Assembly: GCF_003171515.1 (NCBI RefSeq) | Contig: NC_089399.1 | Coordinates: 2,976,001 to 3,040,000 of the forward strand | Origin: Pyrenophora tritici-repentis | Lineage: Eukaryota; Ascomycota; Dothideomycetes; Pleosporales; Pleosporaceae | Reading direction: 5' to 3' | DNA length: 64,000 bases | Shown: positions 57,049 to 64,000 of the stretch, one piece after another | How the letters are laid out: each line of letters starts with the position of its first letter | Position numbering within the stretch: the stretch's first letter is position 1 | Position numbers and translations under genes: made by a program | Notes under the pieces: model-generated | The model's input: the letters and a program-made list of their open reading frames with translations, nothing else | The model's database searches: none | What the model was told of the DNA's origin: nothing

Positions 57049-58440
57049 CTAAACCTTGTAGAAACAAAAGGCATGGTAAAAGTCGGCCGCCTCCAACTCC
57101 TCGTCCGAAGTCAGTAATCGACCTGTGTTACGATCTCGCACCTTCATGACTTCACTCAGAGGTCCGAGAATGGGGTCGTCCTTTTGCTCCTCCCAAATCT
57201 CCCGGAAAGGCTTGCGGTACTGCAGTTCGAGGTTGAAGTCTTCTGCCAGCGCACGGAAAGCTTCCCAAGGAACCACGTATTCAGGCGCCTCGACGGCTTC
57301 CGTCAGCCAGTATGAGTATTTCCAGCCGTATGGCGGACGGAAGGTGCCGTCTGGTGGTGTCTTGCCCGGGAACTTGACGCTGTAGATGCTGTTGCCAAAT
57401 TGGAAACCTTCATCCTCGACCTCGCCGTCCTCTTGTTCTTCCTTGGCTTTGTCCTTTTGCTTGTCGTCGGCCGCTTCGGGCTTGTCACCGCTGGCGCGCT
57501 CGGTGTCGGCGGGCTTCGGGCTGTCGAGGCTCTTTTCGGGGTCCCAGTCGTCTTCGTCGTCACTGGCAAATGTAGGCCGGTCGTCGTCCTCATCAAGGCC
57601 AGAAACAACCTCGGGCAGTGCTGTGCCCTTGGCTTTGTGGTGCTCAATGACCTTGTTCGAAAGGATATCCGAGTTGGGAATGCAACCGATGAAGCGTCCG
57701 CCCTTCTTCAGCGCGCCCGCAACGTTGCGCAGCATACCTCGGGCCTTGGATTCGCTCTCAAACGCGTAGTGCATGCAGAACATCATCGTGACCATGTCCC
57801 AGCCTCCACCACCCCAGCGTTGGCTCATGGCATTGCCCTGGCCGGCACCGGGGTCAATCCCAACTTCCTTAATGATGGGTATGTCACCTAGCCACTCTCC
57901 AAAGCAGTCTTTGGCATAGAACTCGCCATGGAACAGTCGTCGGTTCTTCTTCTGCATTTGCGCGAATCGGTCCTTGGCCTGCTTAATGGACACATCGGCA
58001 GGATCACAGCCAACGTACAGCTCGACTTTCCGCGACTTCTCCCACTTGCCCAAGTCGCCGCCCTTTCCGCACCCAACGTCCAAGATCTTGAGGTTCCGCT
58101 CGTCGCCAATGAATTTTTGAATGATGGACGACTTGACCCAGTTGTTGAAGCTGCGCAGACCCTTGATCTTACTGTCTGTGTTGCGCCATTCACGGCCGCG
58201 CTCTGGCACCATGTTGTAGTGCTGCTTGACGACATCATGTACACCGCGCTGCGCGGCTTCCTGATGTGCCCTCCTAGCTGCCTCTTCCTCCCTTGCCTGC
58301 TGGCGCTTTCGGGCAGCCTCGCGGTCAGCGGCCGATACTCGCGCACCGGCTCCAGGGCGCTTTCGCTGGCGCGGCGGTGATCGTGAAGGAGATCTCGAGG
58401 GCGAGCGAGTGCGCTTGTTGCTTTGATTGTTACCTGCCAT
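57049..58440 (-). CDS. ABD1: mRNA cap guanine-N7 methyltransferase
   Basis: Single exon, 463 aa from the ATG at 58440; the frame is open upstream but without family sequence. The N-terminal 70 residues are Arg/Ser/Pro-rich, then a charged helix. The methyltransferase domain starts at HDVVKQHYN. The S-adenosylmethionine motif is LKILDVGCGKGGDLGKW (about residues 118-133), followed by YVGCDPADVSIKQAKDRF. WDMVTMMFCMHYAFES and GGRFIGCIPNSD are cap-binding-pocket strands, and YSYWLTEAVEAPEYVVPW is near the C-terminus. An acidic insert of about 70 residues (around 290-360) breaks the domain before FGNSIYSVKF. The enzyme methylates the guanosine cap of nuclear pre-mRNA. It is divergent from RPN7. 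Confidence 0.95.
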   Translation of the reverse strand: MAGNNQSNKRTRSPSRSPSRSPPRQRKRPGAGARVSAADREAARKRQQAREEEAARRAHQEAAQRGVHDVVKQHYNMVPERGREWRNTDSKIKGLRSFNNWVKSSIIQKFIGDERNLKILDVGCGKGGDLGKWEKSRKVELYVGCDPADVSIKQAKDRFAQMQKKNRRLFHGEFYAKDCFGEWLGDIPIIKEVGIDPGAGQGNAMSQRWGGGGWDMVTMMFCMHYAFESESKARGMLRNVAGALKKGGRFIGCIPNSDILSNKVIEHHKAKGTALPEVVSGLDEDDDRPTFASDDEDDWDPEKSLDSPKPADTERASGDKPEAADDKQKDKAKEEQEDGEVEDEGFQFGNSIYSVKFPGKTPPDGTFRPPYGWKYSYWLTEAVEAPEYVVPWEAFRALAEDFNLELQYRKPFREIWEEQKDDPILGPLSEVMKVRDRNTGRLLTSDEELEAADFYHAFCFYKV

Positions 58441-58787
58441 GTTGAAGCCTTGGGTGACGCGTGTGACTTTTGTAGTAATTGCACTTGATAAGGTTGAAAT
58501 AGGCTCTGTGCAGTGTTCAACTGGCCAAGTAAGTGCAGGGAGAAGAGAACAAAAGAAGGTTGAAGGAAAGACGAGAATCAAAGACCAGCTAGTCCCGGTC
58601 CTTGAGAGGCCGGGTAGCTCTGGTTCAGGTCCCAGGTACTGATCGACCGCGGTGGGGCCGTGCGAGAGCTTTACTTGGGAGCGGCGGGCAGTGGCTGCCA
58701 TCATCATATCAACATCGCACACGACTAGACCCCGTCACCCTTTGTCCACCACACGCCCAATCTTCACTCGCCTAGCAAACCTTCACA
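58441..58787. promoter_or_regulatory. divergent promoter between ABD1 and RPN7
   Basis: 347 bases separate the two start codons and must hold both promoters and leaders. No specific operator was identified. Confidence 0.5.
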
Positions 58788-60344
58788 ATGGGCGACCCTC
58801 AATTCGCCAAATATCCCGACCTCCAGCTGTCACAGCACATCTTCCAGCTCACGAATCCCTCGGCCTCCAAACAAGCAAAACAGTCTGCCTTGAAGTCGGT
58901 CCAAGATGCCATCACCGAGAACAAGATGGCGCCGCTCTACCGCTATCTCGCTCATCCCACCGATGGCGTCCTGAATGCAACAGGCGAGGGCAGCGCTGAG
59001 CAGCCGACCAAAAACCGGAGACCTTCAGCGAGCTTAGCGACTATGCTCGCCACACGGAATCCATCATTAGAGGTGCCCCTGTCATGGGACGAGAAGCTAT
59101 ACGAGAGCCTCAAGGCAGATAGTGAGAAGGAGCTCGAGGCGATACAAAAGGAGGAGGAAGAGGCCGAAGAGAAGGCAGGCGAGACCGAAGTGCAAGCTGC
59201 GCGGGGAAAGCGAGCAGAGCTCTACAACCGCATAGGTGACAAGGTAGGTGAAGAGAAACCATGTGGATTATAATGGGAGACTAATATCGATACAGGACAA
59301 AGCCATTGCCAGCTACGAGGCCATCTTCGAGAAGACGGGCATCCTAGGCACCAAGATTGACCTCGTTCTTGCCATAATACGCGTGGCCCTCTTCTTCGGC
59401 GACAGGATACTGGCAAAGAAGTCGATTGACCGTGCCAGCGCACTGGTAGAGAGCGGTGGTGATTGGGATCGCCGCAACCGTCTCAAGGCCTACACTGGAC
59501 TGCACTACCTCACCGTCCGATCACACTCGCAAGCCGCGCCCCTTCTCCTCGACAGTCTGTCTACGTTCACAAGCTACGAGCTATGCAGCTACTCGAACCT
59601 CGTCGTCTACGCCATTCTTGCCGGCTCCGTGTCGCTTAAGCGTGTAGACTTCAAGTCAAAGGTGGTAGATGCCCCAGAGATCAAGGCCATTGTTGGCACC
59701 TCAGAAGAGAAGCTCTCTGCCATTACTGGGCAGACCTCGGCAGGACCCTCAGCCGGTGACGAAGAGATGGCGGATGCTTCAGGCTCAACAGCAACCCCAG
59801 TACCGACACTCGTCAACCTCACCACTCTCGGCGGCCAACAAGAGAAGGAGGTACCAGTAGACTTCACACCGCTGTCCAAGCTTGTCAAGAGCTTGTACGA
59901 GGGCGACTACAAGAGCTTCTTCGGCGCTCTGGGTGAGGTGGAGACCAACTTCCTCAGCCAGGACCGCTACATGTACGAGCATCGCGGCTGGTATGTCCGT
60001 GAGATGCGTCTGCGAGGATACCAGCAGCTCCTGCAATCATACCGTGTTGTAGGTCTGGAGAGCATGGCCAAGGACTTTGGCGTCACCGTCGACTTCCTCG
60101 ACAAGTAAGTGGCATGTATTCACCCTACCAATGTGTTGCTAACGAAACCAGGGACCTTGCTCGATTCATCGCTGCGGACCGCATACCCTGCACAATCGAC
60201 CGCGTCAAGGGCATCATTGAGACGAACCGACCCGACGACAAGAACAAGCAGTATGCGGATGTGGTCAAGCAGGGTGACCAGCTCATCACCAAGCTACAGA
60301 AGTACGGCCAAGCCGTTAGGTTGAGGGGCAGTGAGCGTGGATAG
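58788..60344 (+). CDS. RPN7: 26S proteasome regulatory subunit Rpn7
   Basis: Exons 58788-59243, 59296-60104 and 60152-60344, 485 aa. The start YPDLQLSQHIFQLTNPS and NKMAPLYRYLAH are typical of Rpn7/PSMD6. A charged helical stretch (LEAIQKEEEEAEEKAGE) leads to the TPR-like helices (RIGDKDKAIASYEAIFEKTG, IDLVLAIIRVALFFGD). LKAYTGLHYLTVRSHSQAA and FTSYELCSYSNLVVYAIL follow. The C-terminal PCI domain contains LVKSLYEGDYKSFFGALGEV, DRYMYEHRGWYVREMRLRGY and, after intron 2, DRIPCTIDRVKGIIETNRPD. Rpn7 is a lid subunit that helps organise the lid around the deubiquitinase Rpn11. A low-complexity loop with Thr/Ala/Pro (about residues 325-350) appears to be an insertion. Confidence 0.96.
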
Positions 60345-61215
60345 TTGTCTGGAAGCGGTGCATGTGTATGATGTAGACTTAGACGAGACCAGGTCGAATA
60401 TAGCTGAATGAAAGCTGCAAGGCCCGCGTCGCATTGCCAAATACGCGTTTCGGCCATAGCTCCGATATCCCCGCGTCGCAGCATGCCGCCATGAATGTGC
60501 GGTGAGATAAGGTGCAGATGGACGCCTCTTTAATAAGCCTAAGCCATGCCCACATACTTTGACATGTACCTGTGTCATCGTCATTGTCACTGCCATACCC
60601 ACGCTCCATTACATTGCTCGTTACGACGTCGAACCCAAGCGATCGGATAGGAACAAGGCCCACGGGAGAGAGTGGGGTGATCAACCAGACTCCAGCAACC
60701 GCCGATAAGCCAGGGTCCGATGACAATGTCGCCACCATCGGCCATCCGCTCGCTCTGCGCCCAAAGCCCCAGAAGCCAACCCATTGGTGGCAGCATGGCT
60801 TCACGAGGTATTTTCTGATTTTCGCCGCTTTTGCATGTCCGACGCCTAGACGCGACTGGTGTCTGAGAATGCCTTACCCGCATTACGCCGAGCTACGAGG
60901 GGGCTCCAGGGTAGCTTTGTAGTGGCTCTTACTACCACCAGTGGTGGGGCACCACGCAACCCAAGCATAAAAAATGGTCGACCCTTTGACCCATACTCCC
61001 AAGCGTTTCGAGTACGTCGCGGGACGGGAGACAGAATCGACGACACCTGCATCTAGTTTTCGCCCGAGCTAAGTTTATAGTCTGGACCTACGCTCACCAC
61101 TTTAGTCCTGTATAGACGCCTCACCGGACACACCCCTCCATACTTTGCACACTTAACAGGCCGGTCCTTCCACCCTACACTCTCTCCATCGCCCTTTCCA
61201 CATTCTCGACCCATC
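60345..61215. other. intergenic
   Basis: About 870 bases between RPN7 and the aminotransferase gene. The last 200 bases should be the aminotransferase promoter. No gene seen. Confidence 0.4.
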
Positions 61216-62781
61216 ATGTCCAAGGCACCCCAGAAGGTGTTGCAGATTGGCAACATCAACCCCCACGTCAAGGCGGCCAAGTATGCTGTCCGCGGTGAAT
61301 TGGCTGTAAAGTCGGAGGAGTACCGCGCGAAGCTGGCAAAGGGCGAGGGCAAGGACCTTCCCTTTGACACCGTCATTGCCGCCAACATTGGCAACCCCCA
61401 GCAATTGGACCAGAAGCCCATTACTTTCTTCAGGCAGGTTGCGAGTATACTCGAGAACCCTGGTCTGTTGGAGCATGAGGATGTTCTACTCAAGAGTTTG
61501 GGATACAAGCCGGATGTACTGGAGCGTGCGAGGAAGCTCTTGAACGAAGTCAAGAGTGTAGGCGCATACAGCCAGAGTCAGGGTGCACCAGGCATTAGGC
61601 AGAGCGTTGCAGAGTACATTGAGCGTGAGTAGCAAACATTCATACTCAAGATGATTTCTGACAACAGACAGGACGAGATGGCTTCCCAGCAAAGTTCGAG
61701 GACATCTACCTCAGCAACGGTGCCTCGTCCGGTGTAAACACTCTTCTCCACACCATCTGCGCTAAGCCCGAGACCGGCATCATGGTCCCTATCCCACAGT
61801 ACCCTCTCTACACCGCGACGCTGTCCGTCCTCGACGCTCGCTGCGTACCATACTACCTAGATGAAGAGGCGGCATGGGGCACCTCGCTCGAGTCGATCCG
61901 GACTGCATACGAAAAGGCAGTCAAGGAGGGTACCGACGTCAAGGCCATCTGTGTCATCAACCCAGGTAACCCCACTGGCGCATCCCTCCCTGTCGAAGAC
62001 ATCAAATCTGTGCTCAAGTTCGCCGCCGAAAAGGGCCTCGTCGTCATCGCCGACGAAGTCTACCAAACCAACGTCTTCATCGGCGAGTTCATCTCCTTCA
62101 AGAAGGCGCTACGTGAACTACAAAAGGAGACACCAGGCCAGTACGACCACATCGAGCTTGCATCGCTACACTCGGTCTCCAAGGGCATGGTCGGCGAGTG
62201 CGGACACCGCGGCGGCTACTTTGAGCTCATCGGTTTCGATCCAGAGGTCGCACAGGAAATATACAAGTTCGTCTCCATTCAGCTCTGCCCCCCTGTTCTC
62301 GGCCAGTGCATCATCGAGATGATGGTCAACCCACCCAAGGAAGGAGAGCCGAGTTACGAACTCTACAAGCAGGAGTACGATGGCATCTTCAACGGCTTGA
62401 AGAAGCGTGCGTATGCTTTGTATGAGGCGTTCAAGCAGATGGAGGGTGTCGAGTGCAGTGAGCCACAGGTCAGTTTACCCCCATCATTCCCTCTCTCTCA
62501 CAACATCCTTTACTGACATTTTTTAGGGCTCCATGTACCTCTTCCCCACCATCCACCTCCCTGAGAAGGCCATCGAGCAGGCTAAGAAGGAGGGTCGTGC
62601 ACCAGATGAATTCTACTGCTTCCGCATGCTCGATGCCACAGGTGTTTGTGTCGTTGCTGGTACTGGGTTTGGACAAAAGGAAAACACTCTGCATTTCAGG
62701 ACTACGTTCTTGGCTCCAGGCACGGACTGGACAGGCAGGATTGTCAAGTTTCATGAGGAGTTTATGAAGGAGTTTAAGTAG
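61216..62781 (+). CDS. ALT1: alanine aminotransferase
   Basis: Exons 61216-61624, 61672-62468 and 62527-62781, 486 aa. It interconverts alanine plus 2-oxoglutarate and pyruvate plus glutamate, using pyridoxal phosphate. Family segments: VLQIGNINPHVKAAKYAVRG, IAANIGNPQQLDQKPITFFR, GAYSQSQGAPGIRQSVAEYI, IYLSNGASSGV, ICVINPGNPTG, VVIADEVYQTN, and LHSVSKGMVGECGHRGGY with the cofactor lysine K307. After intron 2 the chain ends with VVAGTGFGQKENTLHFRTTF, carrying the carboxylate-binding Arg. No mitochondrial presequence is obvious from this start, so the cytosolic form is likely. Confidence 0.96.
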
Positions 62782-63122
62782 ACAGTGGCTATCTTGATGG
62801 TGTGAATGATCTAGACCACGAGAAGGATGATGGTCATGATGAATGAAATGTTAAGATTATGCAAAGTGCTACTTTGGTGTGAGACTTGATGGTAAAGATA
62901 TGAGTGATATGCGAGTGAAGTAGAGGAAGGTTTGGATTGGGTGTGTGGGTGTAGAGAATGTGTGAAGAGTGTAGGTTTGTATTTCGAACCTACTTTACAA
63001 GTCTATTACTTCATACCAACTATTCACCATCCGTCATTTGTTATCCATTGCACATTACTACACCTGCCCTTTGCTAGATATGTTGTCCCTCTCAAGATCA
63101 TATATCCATGTTCTTTGGCGGA
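62782..63122. other. intergenic, between convergent genes
   Basis: About 340 bases of 3' flanking sequence. Nothing seen. Confidence 0.4.
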
Positions 63123-63500
63123 TTAAGATCGAGATCGAGAGCTAGAACTGTTGTTCCCCGTGTTCGACGAGCTCCCCCCACTGCCCGAACCACCAGACGT
63201 AGTATTCCTCGTATTCGAACCGCTACCCGAACCAGCCGAACCAGCCGAACCACCCGACGTAGTGTTCCTCGTATTCGCCGTCGAGGCCGCCGTCCGACCT
63301 ATATTATCCGGATGTTGCGACGAAGTCGGGCAATGGGGTGACCAACAGTCGTCATTTGGATTCACTATTAGCCAACGCACTCGGTGGTTGCCTCTGCCAT
63401 CGAAATCGATCCTGGCCTGTTTCTCTGAGTCGAAGCACCTAAGAGGAGGTTAGCGGGGATGGGTATGGGAAGGTGGAAGGGGTGGTGTGGGAACGTACAT
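63123..63500 (-). CDS. small Ser/Gly/Asn/Thr-rich protein, start codon split by an intron
   Basis: The coding exon 63438-63123 is open from an acceptor (cctcttag) to TAA. The donor gtacgt at 63498 follows AT at 63500-63499, so splicing the 60-nt intron creates ATG from AT plus G and gives 105 aa starting MCFDSEKQARIDFDGRGNH. The first 50 residues look folded (VRWLIVNPNDDCWSPHCP), with three cysteines. The rest repeats NTRNTTSGGS twice with Ser/Gly spacers. No in-frame upstream ATG was seen before the split codon, though a further 5' exon cannot be ruled out. Function unknown. Confidence 0.5.
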
Positions 63501-64000
63501 TTTGATGGGCTTGTGGAGTAGATGGGAGAGAGGTTGTTTGGTTTGTCGGTCTTGCGTAAATATGAAGAAGATGGTGTGTTTGTGTTGCTGAATGTGGAAA
63601 GGGTTGGCTGCAGAGGTCGAGTTTAGAGGCTGGAGGACGCATTAAGTAGGCTATGGCGAAGGAGAGAGTCATAGAGAGTTGGATGTGGGACTAAGAGGTA
63701 AGTGGGAGATGAGCATGAGCATTGACATGAGTCCATGGTGGAGTCAAGAGGATGGAGTCAAGAAGGTGCAACTGGCGGTGTACTGTAAGAAAGAGAAGGC
63801 ACAGCCATGAGGGTGAAGTCAAGGGCATGCAGCAAGAGACGTAGGAAGAAAATGAGTCAATACGGCGGATCTGAGACGATGCAGTCGAAAGGAAGGAGGC
63901 AAGACAAAGATGCCAAGAGGGTAGAGTCGAAGGGAAGGAGCGAAGAGGGATGAACCAGGAAGTTACGGCCAAGAGCGTACAGTCGCAGCGTAGAATAAGG
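63501..64000. other. leader/promoter of the small gene and window end
   Basis: About 500 bases. The plus strand is purine-rich with recurring GAGTCAAG/GAGTCGAAGG words but no regular array. A minus-strand open frame (63972-63691) is unrecognised. Confidence 0.35.

Noticed and set aside
63700..63990. Recurring GAGTCAAG/GAGTCGAAGG words that could suggest a repeat array
   Set aside because: Spacing is irregular and the words are short; no consistent unit emerges.

Overview
The window is nuclear DNA of a filamentous ascomycete. Coding regions are interrupted by short GT-AG introns of about 45-110 nt with CTAAC/CTGAC-like branch sites. Genes are unlinked in function, lie on both strands, have no operons, and belong to typical fungal families (PTH11-like receptor, 2EXR and F-box proteins, UNC93-like and Git1-like transporters, ExgD glucanase). 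Gene content and style fit a Dothideomycete, probably Pleosporales; that is inference, since no rDNA or marker gene is present. No tRNA, rRNA or CRISPR array was recognised. All gene models were spliced by hand from reading frames, splice signals and protein-family resemblance.

Layout. 1-7.4 kb: an oxidative/transport neighbourhood with an NtaA-type flavin monooxygenase cut by the left edge, a zinc-type dehydrogenase/reductase, an UNC93-like transporter carrying a one-base frameshift, and a Baeyer-Villiger-type monooxygenase. 8.2-10.1 kb: an apparently intact Fot1/pogo DNA transposon with perfect 55-bp inverted repeats and a TA duplication. 11.7-13.6 kb: a PHO-4/Pho89-type phosphate symporter with two CACGTG boxes upstream. 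14-25 kb: mostly lineage-type unknowns (an RRM protein with an internal 47-residue duplication, a 2EXR protein, a membrane protein, a zinc-knuckle protein, an F-box protein, a 183-aa unknown, a single-span membrane protein). 26-31 kb: a Cue2-like Smr endonuclease and a secreted Ala/Gly-rich repeat protein with Kex2-type sites.

31-45 kb: membrane-bound exo-beta-1,3-glucanase (ExgD), NMN adenylyltransferase, the large HECT ligase Ufd4, and a SET-domain gene that also carries a one-base frameshift next to a C run. 45-51 kb: Git1-like MFS transporter and PTH11-like receptor. 50.6-55.4 kb is almost empty of recognisable genes. 55.4-63.5 kb is a housekeeping block: PEX11, mRNA cap methyltransferase ABD1, proteasome subunit RPN7 (divergent from ABD1), alanine aminotransferase, and a small Ser/Gly/Asn-rich protein whose start codon appears to be split by an intron.

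Most neighbours have no evident shared pathway. The exception is the left-hand oxidative group, which could be a small catabolic or secondary-metabolite cluster. The least explained objects are the secreted GA/GK-repeat precursor, the RRM repeat protein, and the two homopolymer-linked frameshifts.
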